The notes under the pieces: generated by a model | Database searches by the model: none | Seen by the model: the letters and a program-made list of their open reading frames with translations, nothing else | Told to the model about the DNA's origin: nothing | Origin: Lineus longissimus | Taxonomy: Eukaryota; Nemertea; Pilidiophora; Heteronemertea; Lineidae | Assembly: GCF_910592395.1 (NCBI RefSeq) | Contig: NC_088318.1 | Location: 2,852,001 to 2,916,000 of the forward strand | DNA: 64,000 nt | Direction of reading: 5' to 3' | Translations under genes and position numbers: made by a program | Shown: in pieces, positions 21,901 to 36,073 of the stretch | How positions within the stretch are numbered: position 1 is the first letter of the stretch | Layout of the letters: each line of letters begins with the position of its first letter

Positions 21901-24900
21901 TTCTGGATGACCTGGAAGCACAAACGATGATAAATGAAAATAACCATTTGCTACAAATTTGCTTTATTTACAGGGGGTCCAAATGTCAATATTGCTCTGT
22001 TAAAAAAGAGTGGAGCACTTGGCATGTCGAATCGGGAATTTTTTGGAGGGTTGTGTTGAAAAATGAGACTCCATGGTGATCACAAATTGGTCTTACGAGG
22101 ACAACGTCACATTTAGATTGAGGAGGTCGGTAATAAAAACTTAGCGATATAGATATGAAAACATTTTTTTACTTCTTAAATCTGAATGTATGTATCTCTC
22201 TCATACAAGATGTCTTAAAATCCTTGCTTTTTTTCGAAAATATGAAAATGCTTTTTTATGGATTTGAAAGAGACAAGTCTGTAATATTATAATAAAAGAC
22301 AGATTAAATAAAACTCTCTTAAAAGCTTCAGGGAATAAGCGTAAGTATTATATCTGCCCACCTGGGATATAATGTGTTTATATTTTTACAATATGAAATA
22401 ACAAAAAGACTGTTCTAAGGCTAGACCTCGAGTGTAACTAGACAGGATTAAAAGATTCCTATAATAGGATCACTAAGAATGCTTTGGTGAAGAACCCTCA
22501 GGATATTTTTGTAAATATTCGCCTTTGAAAAAATTGTTTCATTCAATGTTGTTTAATTGTGCCAATCTCTGGGGTGTGAGGTATCGAGAAAACAGACGAA
22601 CATGGTCATAAAAGAAACTTCAGCACAAAACGTCTTGGTATTTAATCTAGTCTTGTTATCAACAATATTTGATTGAGGATGACACGTTCAAAGGTCCAAG
22701 GGAATCTATCATCCTAAATCAAATGCTAGTAAATCACTGACATCAGTGACAACATGACTGTGTTCGAGATAGCAACATGCATTCAGTAGGCCTACATAAT
22801 GTGGAAGACTGCCCATTCATTTATTGCACAATGCATTTTACGACATGAATAAGGTTTACGGTTTACCTCAATAATGGAATAGCTAATTTTTTACCCATTA
22901 CTCTATACATTTTCGAATTGCCCGATTGATTCCATACAGAATCATCCGTAATAAATCATGACCACTCAAAGTAACACAGAACGTTCTATAACCCCTGGAG
23001 TTTTCAAAGAGTTCGTCTGTGAGTAGAGGCACCCACCATGAAAATTGAATCAAAACACAACATTTGGTAAAATGACTTCTTCAAGTCAATATACCAATCA
23101 AAGTGTTGCCCCATAGAATTTGAGGAAAAAAAGAAAGTCTTCTAAATGTCTGAATTGATTACGGTATAACGGACAACACTTATTACAGCAAACCAGGCAT
23201 ATATGCGACTCCAAGACCAAGTGGACCAAAAATGTATAAGTTTTTCTTGATGTCTTACATGTACCTGCTCCTTTGCTACAAAGCCGACCAACAAGGAGAG
23301 ATTACTGGCCTAAATCATGGTTTCTACCAAAGCCATGACCAAGATTCCAATCGTAAAGCTTTTCAACACAATACTTACCCAATGCGACACACCCCAAGGC
23401 CAGTGCAGACTCAACCTGTATCAGCTCATCTCTTGAATGGACCATCAGCGCCACCAGGAATTTGATGCCCCGCGATTGTGCTACCGTCGACTGGTTCTTG
23501 TTGTGTGGAACATTACCGACTCCGACACACAGATACCGTAACGATCGAATGACGCTTTGCACAATATGTTCCTTGTCTGCACGCAACAGTCGAACAAGGG
23601 GATGAATCCCGTTGGCAGTGGCAATCTTAGTTTGTTGATTCTCCGGCCCCTGTCCCAAAACACCCAACCCCTCTGAACCAATATAGTGAAGTTCTTCAGA
23701 CATGGAGCTCAAGAACTCTATCAGAAGCTGCACACCCATCATGGATGCCATGTTACGCCGCTGGTCCATGTTATTTCCTGCAAGAGCCCAGAGCGCACCT
23801 GCTGTCTTTTCTTGCACGTTCTGCGCACGACTTTTCTTCAGGAGTTGCATAAGTGGCAAGACTGCCCCATCCTCCAAGATGACCTTTTGAGCGTGGTCGT
23901 TATTTTCTGCGAGCATGTGTATACAGTCAACAGCGCTCAACTGTAAGTCCCGTTGTTTCACTTTTGTCAACATGATGACATGAGCTGCGACACCTTCATT
24001 CACAAAAGCATCCTGGTTATTCGCATATCCTTGTGCAATTTTGGCAATACTTTTTGTCAGGGCCATCAGCAATGGTTTGTGCACGCAGTCCTCGAACAGA
24101 GCGACCAATCCTGGTATACTACCCGGCGTGCTCCCGGCCAAACTTTGGTGGCCCTCGTTTTTGTAAGAAATATTCCCCAAAGCTTCAATCACTTCAACCA
24201 AGACTTCCACCTCGCCGACACTTTTTATGACATTGACCAAGTTCTGTATTGCCGAGTTCTGTGATGCCTGTTCAGCATACTCTGGAACCAAAGCTAATTC
24301 TTTCAAAGCTGTAGCAGTGATTTGTATCAGGGGACTGTTGGATGATTTCAGCAGACGCACTAACGGTGGGATTCCCCCCAACGAAGAAAACTGCTGCTTC
24401 ACTTCGAGCTTTGTAAGAATGTTATTCAAAGCGTGTATGCTTTGGGCCTTTGCTTCTTCTGCAATAGTACTTTTGATAACTTTTACAATTGTCGGGACAA
24501 CCCCATTTGTGTACATGGGTTCCCAGTTAGGACTGATCCCGTCCTCGGTAGGGTTGGTCAATATGCGCAAACACTTCCCTGCACTTTCGCACTCTTCGTC
24601 AGAAACAGACCCAAGGAAAGCTATGAGGCGCTTCCAGACTTGCAACTTCGGGTCGTTCAACTCGACGAAATATTCCAGCAATTGGATGAACTCTTTCAGT
24701 GCACTCAGCTCCACCACTCCGTGATTCTGCGAGTTTGTGGCCATGAGGTTTGCACCGAGTTCGACCAGACATTGAACAGATTCCAGATTACCGCTCATGG
24801 TGGCCAGCAAAAGTGGCGTAGAGTGAACATCATCACCAGTTTCGAACTCCAGCTGTTCTTCGTTTGCCTTGACAAACCTCTCGATCGATTTGACGAAGCC

Positions 24901-27536
24901 TCTGAACGCCGCATGATGGATGTGAGCCCATCCGTTCTCGTCAAGCTCGTTCATGCTGTCAAGCTCCGGGTCGTTGTAGACGAGCGTCTTGTGCACCCTC
25001 TGGAAGAGGACGGATTTCTTGATGCTGCAAACAGAAATTGAAAATTTTAGGAATTTTTAACAATTGCAAGAGTGGGATTTCAGGTATGCCAGTATGGAGT
25101 TGCGAATGTTTTGTTTTGCATTTCTGTGGTCTGACAGTGTCAGGCACTATATTCCTCTTGAATGTCAAAGAGTGCTGAGGAAATGAGACATATTCAAGAG
25201 ACATATTCATAAAAGATCCTTTCAGGGTTCACATGTGAATCATGTGCTCAACACAGAAATGTAAGCGGCATAAGGTAAGGTGCATGTACTTGTCGCATCT
25301 GAGCCACACACAGTATAATATTGCAAAGATATGCACAAATTAACCAATCAATTAATCAATTATAATAAGGGGAAATTAGGCAACTATAAACAAAACATAT
25401 CGGCTTAATTTACAATTGAAGATTAAGAGATCATTATATTATTTCATTGCTTCAATACCAGACAAATATTTCATGCATTGTGAAAATACCAAGCAAAAGT
25501 TTTCAGGGGCCAAAAAATACAAAAGGAGAAGACCACTGTCATGTCACCACTAACTGGAAAGCCAACTCAACCCCAATTTATCATCATTGTTTAAACCTAC
25601 TGCATGGGTATATCCCTGTACCATCAACTTATCTCAAATTTTTTACAAATCCAGAAAAATTGCCAACATGCTCTTCCATTTTTCAACTTCAACATTGATT
25701 ATGCGGAAACAACAGAAGTCACTTATCTTGTAGACAAACATAAAAACTCCATGGTGACATTTCCTTACTGTGACACTACAGTTAGGTGAAACACACTCAG
25801 AAGTGCAGTGAAGTCTCCAACATAACAGCAAAGATAAAGAAAGTCTAAAATATACTTTTGATAACATGCAATCCCACCATCATGCATTCCACTAACTAAT
25901 GACCATTACTTTTTAATATGTGAAGAAAAAGAATTCTCCAATTGTCAACTTTTATCAAGATTGACCCCAAATGGTGTCCTGTTGATAGGAAATATGAATT
26001 AGTTGTTTGATAGACAGCTGTGCTGGGATGAGCCAAGGCAACGAAAGACAGAAAGAAATGGAGAGATTGCGTTGTGGACGTAGGTCCCACCAAGGAATGG
26101 ATGATAAGTAAGCAAGTAAGTTGTTTGATACCAGGCCATACAATCCTTCCACCAAAACCGATCGATTGTCTAGTGCCTATCATTAAATGAGAAGCCAGAA
26201 ATCATTCGAACTAACTATATGCAGGGCTAGACATAAGAATTTATAGTAGGCACCATTCTACTTTCTGTGTAGAGAAAATGTGAGAGAGATCTTTGAGGGT
26301 ACCATGCAGCAGTGCAGGGATGGCCTGGAGGCCAATGGCAATGGCCTCAGTGCCTTTGGCTTATGTCTTGCCCTGTATGGATACAAATTCTCGGAGCCCA
26401 ACACCATTTAAGCTACCTGCGCGCAGCTTTATAAAAATTTCGCTTCGGGGGAGTGGTTTGACTTGTGCTATTGGCTGACACATGAGTTGGATCAGACATG
26501 CTGCAAAAGAACATCGCAGTTACTCGGACATGTAAAACACAAGGCGAAGGAACTCTAGACATGACATACTTTCTAACTCTAGTGAAGATTAGCAACGCCT
26601 GCTACATGTGGGATGCTGACACCCTATTCCATTGCCCATTTGTAATATTCATGCCCAACACTGTGATTTAGCGAGGTAATAAAGCGAGCCCATTCATCTC
26701 ATGTCAATGTTTATATAGCCATGCAGTATCAGATCGGAATAGAAAATGATTACCAAGCGAAATATGTTGTTATGACAACTGAAACCAATTTCTTGTCAAT
26801 GGCAATCGGATGGACAAGGACAGCTACACATTTTCACATTGGCAATTTATGGTGGTTTTATGCATAGAAGTTCCTGGTGACGGTGATGAATTATCGTCAG
26901 GAATTAAAAGTACATTACTAAGCTGAAAGTAACTTGGCAAACATACAATTCATGTAAAAGGATCCTCTACCCCTGCACTGAAGTCACCTCATGACCTAAG
27001 GGGGGGGGGGTTGTTGGGGATTTGAGATTCAGATTGTTCAATTGTTGTACCTGCCAGAAGAGGCCTGTCAAAATCTCAGGGTAGGATGCTCTACAAGTGA
27101 TTGGAATGGAAGTGGCCGCTGGCCTGCACCCAATGAATGCCCCCACTCGACAACAGTCATTATTTTCAACTGAAAATATTTTGTGAGTGAGAAGTAAGAA
27201 GAAGGTGTGGTATCCTGAAAAATTTGGAAAAAACTATCAAAACCATCCACTACCAGAGTGACAGACGCTCAGTGTCACACGCGCGCCCCGTCAGACAACA
27301 GTCTGAAGTGAACAGACAGTGACACTGTGAAAAATAAAACAAAAGGAAAATATAAAGCTTACATAAATATTGTCATAAAAGTTTGCGCAATACTTTAGTT
27401 CATCAAAGCTATAGGAAGAACAGGACATCCCAATTTCAGATCAGCACATCAGAGATGTAGAGAGAAGTACATGTACACAACACATGGATTTATACAATGA
27501 ATGACTATGCATAGTGACTTACACTTTTCTGAACAT
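18974..27536 (-). CDS. ANKAR: Ankyrin and armadillo repeat-containing protein
   Basis: Seven coding exons on the minus strand: 27536-27523, 25024-23379, 21911-21667, 20915-20759, 20456-20309, 19838-19719 and 19277-18974. All junctions keep phase, giving 877 residues. The first exon codes only MFRK plus two bases; its donor GTAAGT and phase match the next acceptor exactly. Residues about 30-120 form ankyrin-type repeats (NGWAHIHHAAFRGF; STPLLLATMSGNLESVQCLV). Residues about 170-750 are armadillo repeats (GGIPPLVRLLKSSNSPLIQ; EKTAGALWALAGNN; VRLMAGSALATFAYNN; PNENVRGCAAIALGYLS). The tail after VEYMKDVGGRPLTIMSFNET is Ser/Thr-rich. This matches vertebrate ANKAR but lacks the long N-terminal part of the roughly 1,430-residue human protein. 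Function is poorly known. Intron 20308-19839 has a GC donor. Confidence 0.85.
20307..20308 (-). other. ANKAR: GC-AG splice donor in ANKAR
   Basis: The exon ends GAACAG and the intron starts GCAAGT, then runs to a normal CAG acceptor before 19838. Splicing here restores the frame LLNRCRSDPFLM, which fits ANKAR; no GT nearby does. Apart from the C, the site fits the donor consensus perfectly, as is usual for GC donors. Confidence 0.8.
21388..21431. repeat. Perfect hairpin, 21-bp arms with a 2-base loop
   Basis: The sequence CACCCTGCAAATGAACGATT at 21388 begins a stem that is followed at once by its exact reverse complement, ending at 21431; only TT separates the arms. It lies in an ANKAR intron. 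An AT-rich, nearly palindromic tract (GATTTAAAAATTTAAAAATC) follows directly. Confidence 0.95.
21560..21592. mobile_element. One end of a pogo/Tigger-like element in an ANKAR intron
   Basis: Ends GCTAAGGGAGGTTCCACTG followed by TA, the inverted form of CAGTGGAACCTCCCTTAGC. The upstream phrases CCTAGAGAGGGTGTCCTTAA and TAGAGAGGGG are typical of these repeats. The matching left end was not found, so it is a fragment. Confidence 0.45.
21912..23378. other. ANKAR intron, no recognised feature
   Basis: AT-rich intron of about 1.5 kb between the exon ending ALALGCVALG and the exon starting HPENLEEIHKSV. No ORF, RNA gene or clear repeat seen. Confidence 0.6.
25025..27522. other. First coding intron of ANKAR
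   Basis: About 2.5 kb, donor AGT|GTAAGT at 27522, acceptor TTTGCAG before 25024. It holds a G run near 27001-27010 and no exon-like ORF. Missing N-terminal exons of a longer ANKAR form could not be identified here. Confidence 0.55.
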
Positions 27537-30500
27537 GGTCAACTTCAATCAGTGTTATCCGACCACAGAGTTAACACAAACTAAGCACAATCAAACAATG
27601 AACACAACAAGGTATATAAATGACTAATTAATTATTTAATATGTACCAACCTTGTTAATATTTCACGTTTTATCGATCAAAGACTGCCCTCAGTCAGTTA
27701 GCAACCAAGCAACGAGAAGAGTGGCTTCCCTGTACAACCAAAACTTAATTGGTTTCAGCGAAAAAGTGGACTCACGGATACCTGTTGGTTGGCACGGCGT
27801 AGGCAGTAAAAACGGTTTAAACTGAAATAAACTGAACTAAAGTGACATATTTCAATCGAAAAAAAGAAGATAATTGTTGTTCTTAATACTTTGTTTAATT
27901 CTAACTGTGTTTTTGCTCTTAATATATGGAATTATATCAATTTAAGACAACCGACGTCCCGGGCCAATCAACCCAATCCGTATTTTATACCGACTCAAAT
28001 CTTTAGCAGACGATATTTCTTAGTAACTTTTAAGTTATTTTTTCAGAAAAAAATTCAAAAATGTTGACAAACTGTAAAGAAATATTGAAACTGTCCTGAC
28101 CCGGACAGGGCAATCTTTTGACAACCTTGAAAGAGATAACTTACCTGTCCTATACTTTACTTACACAATCAGCGGCGACACGGAGATGTTGAGAAGATGC
28201 GGGTCCAGATATCCTGGGAATGCGATTCAGGACTCCTGCCCGTACCCAGTGACTGGTGTTGATCCCAGAAGATGCCCATGGGGCCTTGGCTCATAGTGAC
28301 CAGATTATGATAATACCATGTATTTGGATAACAGCTTATTTCTAGGCCAATCTGATCATTTTCTTATCCATTGGCAAAGTTTCAAGAGATTTACCAGGTA
28401 CTCCTGAGACCTCACTGGCAGACAATGATAAAAGACACATTTGCAATATTTTATTTTTTTCGGTAGTTCTCCCACTGCAGACTTTTCAGAACATTTCCAT
28501 AGAGAGGAGATACAAAAAATACTTGTGACAAACCTTGTGAACCCCTTTATTTTTGCAGCCCCAGATTTTCGCAAGAACATCCGGATCCCTTTCGGTGAGC
28601 CAAAAATCTTAATAAATAAAACAAGGCATTGCTTATAAAATAAGTACATCTACATGTATTTATATCAGCTTTTTTCTGGTCATAATAACTGGTTATCAAC
28701 AGGATGAATGTTCAGCTACCACAGGCTAGGTAGAAAATGAAGAAAACTACAAACCATATCATACACATTTCATGGATATGACAAAACAACTGCTATTGGG
28801 AAAACACCACCACGTCACAGGCCAACTCAATCCTGGTCTGAACTGCGGGAAAACGATTAACGTGACCCTGTCTCAAAACCAAAGGTTAAGTGACTGCAAA
28901 CAAACATTTAAAGATGGCCTAATGTATACAATAAACCTCCGAATTTCATGGGTGTTATGTTTTCGCAGATTTGGCAAATGAGCTCGATCCAAGAAAATTT
29001 GAATAACGAAAAATATTGCAAAAACTGGAAGAAATTTTGTAATATGCCAAATTAAAAATCATGAAATCTTTCTAACCAGAAATTTTTGCAAATTCCAAAA
29101 ATAAAGAGGGGCCGAAATTCAGTGGTTTACAGTCCATGTACAGAAAAGGCCTTGGCTTTAAATCCCAGTTCAAGATCTTCACAAAATAGATTGAACCAAC
29201 TTTTCGTTTTAGCTACCCATCACTATTAAGCAGTATATTGCACAAAGAGCAGATATTAAAATAGACTTTTCACAAAGTCTTATTTAGCTTTCACATGCAT
29301 CATTGCATGTGCCATTAAAATCTATTTACAAGTATACAAGTTAAGACCATATTTACAATTTACTTCATAAGAAAAGTTCCAAAATGGAAAATAAAATAAA
29401 TAAAATGCTGACTGATAAAATGTATCAAATGTACATATGTTATACAATATAGTAATAGGCTCTTCTATAAAAAATTACACTAAGTCTTAATCCACACTTG
29501 CTAAAAACTACAACAGTTCACCAGAAACAATCAGCAAAAACTTCTGCACTTGCCTATTATTTCAAGTCCAGGCGTGGATCATGGATTGAGCAAAATGGGG
29601 ATGCCCAGTGCAACACAGCAACAGTCGAGATCAATCTCTAAGATTCTTTTCCAAATTTCCCTGTCATGTTAAAGGCCACTCGATGGTCACTCGATCCCGG
29701 ATCCATGCCTGGAACCTTCAGCTTGACTAGCATGCACAGCATTGTAATATCAGGACCAGAGGATATGCAGCTATACACGTTATCTTTACGAGAGCATGAA
29801 GTCACCATAACCGTAATTTCAAACATTACTTGAGATGTATGCATCTTAGCTTACATAGCTCTGATACCCCTGTCCTTTCACCGTTGACAATCTTAAGTCA
29901 TATTTTAAAACAATGGACAGATACAGATGTCTTTTCTCCCACAAATATCCCACATGCAGCTACAGACAAAGTAGTAATTCACAAGTATCCACAAAACGAC
30001 CACGTACAAAAGACTAACAACCCGAGCATGCAGAAGAGCCTAACCTACAAATAAAAAAAACCAATCTCCTGAGGTGAAAATATTTTGCAAGGTTCAAACA
30101 GTAATTAACTGCATTGAACCATCCCATGTAACCGCACAGTCATGGGAAATGCAATTCCCACATAGACCACTTCTTAAAACATAACTGTATACAAGCCCTT
30201 ACACTCATAAGTCCAATAAACATTACATTGTCCTTCTGGTATTCAACTACATGTATGTATAATTTCGTATTGTGATCTTTGACACATTTTTCATAATTAC
30301 GGAGAGGGACTAATTACTACATGATTATGATGACAAAACATGAAAATGACTTGACAGAATTGATATGAAGATGCCATGATAAGAACAACTTACATACACA
30401 ATCGACACTGATTGACTTTTCTAACAAAAACAATATCAGTTCGACAAGAGATCAACTCTCCAGATAATATACTATGTACAACACACCAGTATTTAGTCTT

Positions 30501-32147
30501 TATCTATTCTTCATAACACCAATCAGATGGTTTGATCTGACAAACAACAGCTCAGAACATATCTCAAACTTACTACAGCCAAGAACACCTCAGAACAGTA
30601 GAATACTTTTACGTAACTTCTAATAAACAAGACACCATCAGTTACACTAACCTGACAAGTCACTGAAAGCGTATTCGATGAAAAGTATGAGATGTGTCAA
30701 CAGAAATCATCATCAATTTAATGGATTTTATTCACGAATGGATACCGGGTAGAACATATAATAAATTCAAATGTACGCTGCCTTTCCTTATGACTTTCAT
30801 GATTATTTCATTCGACAAGAAAATTCTGGATGTTTTTGATGGATTTATATACAAGCACTTCAACATACATAGATGTGGGAATTACCTCACGATGACACCA
30901 GTGTCAAAATCTAATCAAAAGACATTAGCAGTCTTTGTCCAAATGCTCATGGGCACCGGACGCTTGGCCACATGGTAAGGTCCCATGATAAAATCTTCTT
31001 TGAATGAAAACAAATCAGTGAAAGATGAGAAGCTGCCTGATGACTCTAAATCTCACAAGTTGGAGAAAATTCAGTAAACCATGAAAGTGTTTTATTTTTT
31101 GCAAATTTCGTGAGCAACATTCTAAACGAGTAAGATACCGGTATCGGAGAAGAATATTTTTAGCAACGATAAACTGTTTACATGAAAATAGGATGGATGG
31201 GGGAAAAGGGAACTGCACAGAGTAGAAAAATACAAAATAAGTTGCAACTCAAACATTCAAACAAATTTACCGGTATACAATAGCTTAGATGGGAATTTTG
31301 TGTGTCTCAACTCTTGTGGAGTGAACAAGATGACAAAATGATATTATGCAATTTTCTACGACACACTGAGGTCAAGTATGATGTTAATGAAAGAAGCCAT
31401 TCATCTGATGGTCTCGAGACCAAATAAAGCCAGTCAAAAACGAGGCTTTTGTCTTTATTTTTGTCCGAACAGGTTAAATTACCTAGAATTACAAGTATTG
31501 TACATGGACATTCTAATAAATAATGATGGATGAACTTATTTTAATGCGGGCACATGAATTCCTCACTTTTTCTCACGTACACTTAAAACATGACATTTCT
31601 ATACAGCAACACTCAAATGTTCAGACACACCATTGGATTTGAATCCACATTTTATATCTACATTAGTGTGCGGGTACATACATGTTACGTGTGTATATGT
31701 ACTCAGCGAACAACCCATTTCTTAGAATTTCAATAATGGCAATGAATAAGGGTCCATCTATAATTTGGTACCTCGGGCCTGTTCGAAGACCTGGATGACG
31801 CACACATAATCTGACTGCCAAAGTCCATATTTTAGATGCCAATCTTGATATACTCCGTTCACGAGATGCTGTCCATTGATTTTTAGATGGCGCACGCAGC
31901 TTAAGATGCCGTATTTGAACAGGCCCCTATCTCAGCTCTATTTTAAGTGGTGCCATTTGCCTTGGAAAGGCAGTCAATAGCACCACATGCCATTGCTTTG
32001 ATTTGGATGAGGGGACATGGCTCAATATTTCTGGCTTGACCACTCCCCAGTTGGGGATTTCTAACATCTCTCCACAGGAGGAGAAAAGTCAGTTACATCA
32101 CTTTGAGTACTTCGCTTCTAACCACAATAATGTTTGAAGTACGAATC
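27537..32147. other. Intergenic region: ANKAR promoter side and PCIF1 3' side
   Basis: About 4.6 kb between the ANKAR start and the PCIF1 stop. The ANKAR promoter should lie at the left. A GC-richer segment at about 28165-28300 ends, on the minus strand, in a good donor (GATTGT|GTAAGT) and could be a 5' UTR exon. A short TIR element lies at 31775-31926. The rest shows no coding signal. Confidence 0.45.
31775..31926. mobile_element. Short MITE with GGGCCTGTTC inverted ends
   Basis: About 152 bp with terminal inverted repeats GGGCCTGTTCGAA and TTGAACAGGCCC. Inside, GATGACGCACAC at the left and GATGGCGCACGC at the right add a second matched pair. No ORF. Target duplication is not clear, so the superfamily is unknown. 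Confidence 0.65.
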
Positions 32148-35100
32148 CTACGTCCTTTCACTATCTGTTTTTGCAGGTACAGGGTCTTTTGGAGTCTGAT
32201 TTATCTGATGGTGAGGAGGCGAAGGATCTCGAGGCATGAACGCGAGTCGTAGCTCCTTCACTCGTTCTGGTGTTGGTCCCCACTTCTGGTAACCGGCCTC
32301 ATTCTGTAAGAACACCACCAAAGTGCCATGGGCAGCTTTCACATTCACTTCACTGAAATAGGAACAAAAGGTTTAATTTGTAATGCTCAGAAAAGTGAGA
32401 TGAACCCTCTGGAAACAACATTTTTGAGAACACATTGTGGTCTCTTTATCAAAACTGGAATGAAATTGTAAAAGTAAACACAATTGCAACTTTGGCCAGC
32501 TTTGAAATTTCTACAATATTTTGCCAACAACTTCCTCTGTCCTGGTTCCTTGTACACCTTCTAAGAAGCATTACAACTCACCGTGTATTTTTCATAACAT
32601 GCTGAAATCCATGTCTGTACTCATGGTCGAAGGCAGGAATTACAGTTTGTTTTCGTTTGAATCTGTAAATACAGAAAAATATTTATTTGTTTATTGTGTC
32701 AGAACTGCAGCAGAAAGCATTGGCGTATTACCCACAAATGAAGACAAAGGCAACAGACTTCATAGCCAGGATTTACCAATCCCAGCCGGAGTGACGTGCA
32801 TAGCCAGGGCTACCCAATCAAAGCAGGAGTGACGTACCTGCTCGACTCAAGTCTGATGAGGGCTTCTGTGGGGGGGTCTCGCCACTCTGGGATGAAGACT
32901 ATGAATGACAACGGTTCCTGAGACTCTTGTAATAAATTCTGAAATTAAATTTTCTGACACATGAATAAGTGATAAATGGCACTGTTGACGAGGTGACGAT
33001 GAACGCACTGATGACAACCAAGATCACAATGTTGCCGAAGGTTATTAAGAATGCTTGCTGTGGTATTGCCAAACTAGATCTACTTGCTAGTTCTCTCAGG
33101 CATTCCGGGCAAATTGACACTATTACCCTTTGAACGAGATGCCATGAAACGGGTATTTCATGCACCAAACAATCGGCTAGTAATTACTTCGCTCATTGCA
33201 AGATCTGTAACTATGAGAAAACAGCCCATCGGTAATCATGTAACTTTAAGATGGCAGAAGTTTGAATATATCCATATGCAGGAACGAGAAGATTCTCACC
33301 TCGAAGTGATCGACCATAGCTTCCATGAGTTCCTCACAGAATGGCGGATTACATTCAAATGACCCAGTCAATGGATGAAAGTGTAATATCGTCCTGAAAA
33401 ATGTATACGTTTCTTTACAACTGGATCATGAGAGCATAAATCCAAAAATAAATCAGCTTGATCTTCCAATTCAGTTTGCCAGCGATTGCAGCTTGCTACA
33501 GTATATCAATTCATATTCCTTCAAAATGCTTTGAATGCACACTTTTCATTTTTTTTTACAACTAAACAAATAAGTCACCCAAACAAACAGTTCAAAGACA
33601 AGTTGATATTTGAATTCAACTTACCCCCGAGAACCAAAGTAGCTGTCGGTATCCGGGAAAGCCGAACAGAATTGTTTAAAGAAGCAATTGAGTGGTGAAG
33701 CGAAGCCTTCGAACGTCACACCAAATACCCGGTGCAGACACTCGAAAACGGCCACAGGCAGTGCGCCCTGGAGACCAGCCCCTTCGTTGTTGGATGAACC
33801 AAACAAAGTCTGAAATTAAAGGACAATTGAGTAACATGTACACTTATATTTATCTTTCGGTGCAGACAGGACATATCACCAGAGTGCCCCCGAGAGGAAG
33901 CTTAACCCTTCAACTGCCACCGTCGCCGAAATTGCGATGAGCACCTATGCGTTATTCATTGAACTCACTCGATGGCAAGCCCAACTAGTCTCATGCAACA
34001 GTCCAAAATTACTGTCCATAGCTTAAGCCATATACCACAGAGTCCGATGTGAATGATGCCATGCTCACTGGATACACCTAGTCCCTTGCTTTACATTGAT
34101 GTGATCTTTGGATCATGCTCCCATACAATTATGCAGGAATTTTGAGATACAGTTTTGTGCAAGACAGAAGCAAAGACATAGACTAGGATCATATCAATCA
34201 AAACAGATAGTTTCTCACCTGATATCTTCTCAGAAGACACCACACTCTCGTCAAAAAATTGTCAAATCTCGCATCATCTTTACAATTCCATCGGTATAAT
34301 TGTTCCTAGAAAAAAGTGTGTTGTTTGAGGATTTGAAACAGAGTCCTTGTAATATGACTATTTCCAGAAAACCTTTACTCCTAAGTGAAATATAGGTTTT
34401 GGGTTTTTCCCAGAGTGGTGGTGATAAATCAAGTCGTAGAAGTTCGGTTGGTAAGCTGAACTCTGAACTGAACGATTTTCAACAATGGATACAACAGTCA
34501 TTTTGAGGCTGGCTGCTCACAATTCAAACAAAGCGTATTGATAAAACTGAAATTCTCAGTACTGGTGGCTATCCCGAATAGGGCTAAAGATCCAAGTCAC
34601 ATGAGACATGTGCAGAATACCTGAGGTCTTGCAGTCACTTGGTCAATTTGGCCACATCTTGGAGCAAATGAAACGGCCAGGGGCCATTGTGCTCACCGTA
34701 TACATCTTTTAGTAGGCAGGATCATGCTTAGTTTAGAGGTGAATATGGTGAACACAATCAGGCATGAAGACTTTTTTTAGATGTGTATTGATGTCAAGTA
34801 ATAAGACAGGGCAGTATATATAAGTTTATGATCCAACCAATAATTGTCTATGACATCAACAAGATCAATATCGTGTGATTGCTAAGAGTCCCTGCAATAA
34901 AAAATTCATCGAAAAAAAGTCATTAATAAGCGAGATATTGCATGTCCTACTTTTTCAGTTTTGACTCCCTGGTGGCCAAATCAAGAATCAGATCAGGCCA
35001 AAATTCGGTGTCAGAGATTATCTGATGTAGGGGGTTACATGTACCAACTTTCAAGTTCATAGCTTCAGCAGTTAAGAAACGTGCCATAGTTACACTCTAA

Positions 35101-36003
35101 TGGCCAATTTACGCCATTTGACCTCTGTGACCTAGAAAAGGAGGTCAAATCCAAAAATTGTAGGACATGTGGTGTATCCTTGCTAGAAGTCCCTGCCATA
35201 AAAATTTTATCGAAAACAATTCACTCAAATAAGCAAGATATTGCACTTCTTCCTTTTTCCATTATGGCCCCCTGGTGGCCGCATAAAGAATCAGATCAGG
35301 CCAAAATTCGGCATCAAAGGTTATCTGATGTAGGGGGTTATATGCACCAAGTTTTAAGTTCATAGCTTTACTGGTTAAGAAACGTGCCATAGTTTACACT
35401 CTAACGGCCAATTTACGCCATATGACCTCTGTGACCTTGAAAAGTAGGTCGAATTGAAAACCCGTAAGACATGTGATGTATTCTTCCTAAGAGTACCTAC
35501 CATAAAAATTTTATCGAAAACAAGTCACTTATAAGCGAGATATCACACTTTTTAGATATCCACTTTTGGCCCCCTGGTGGCAAAGTGGAGAATCAGATCA
35601 AACCAAAATTCAGCACCAGAGGCTATGTGATATAGGGGGTTATATGTACCAAGTTTCAAGTTCATAGCTTTAGTGGTTAAGAAACGTGCCATAGTTTACA
35701 CTCTAATGGCCAATTTACGCCATATGACCTCTGTGACCTTGAAAACAAGGTCAAATTAAAAACCCGTATAATATAAAATGTATATTTGCTATGAGTACCT
35801 ACAACAAAAGTTTTATCGAAAACAAGTCACTAATAAGCGAGATATCACACTTTTTAGATATCGACATTTGGCCCCCTGGTGGCCAAACAGAGAATCAGAT
35901 CGGACCGAAAATCAGTGTCAGAGGTCAGCTGACCTAGGGCATTCTGTGTACAAAGTTTCAAGTTCATAGCCCTAGCAGTTAAGAAACGTGCCACTGTTAG
36001 GAT

Positions 36004-36073
<70 letters not shown>

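Noticed and set aside
28165-28300. GC-richer minus-strand segment with a 41-codon ORF and a good GTAAGT donor
   Set aside because: The ORF stops before the donor, so it cannot be a coding exon of ANKAR; it may be a 5' UTR exon, mentioned but not called.
30694-30978. 94-residue plus-strand ORF
   Set aside because: AT-rich, no domain and no splice or conservation signal; likely chance.
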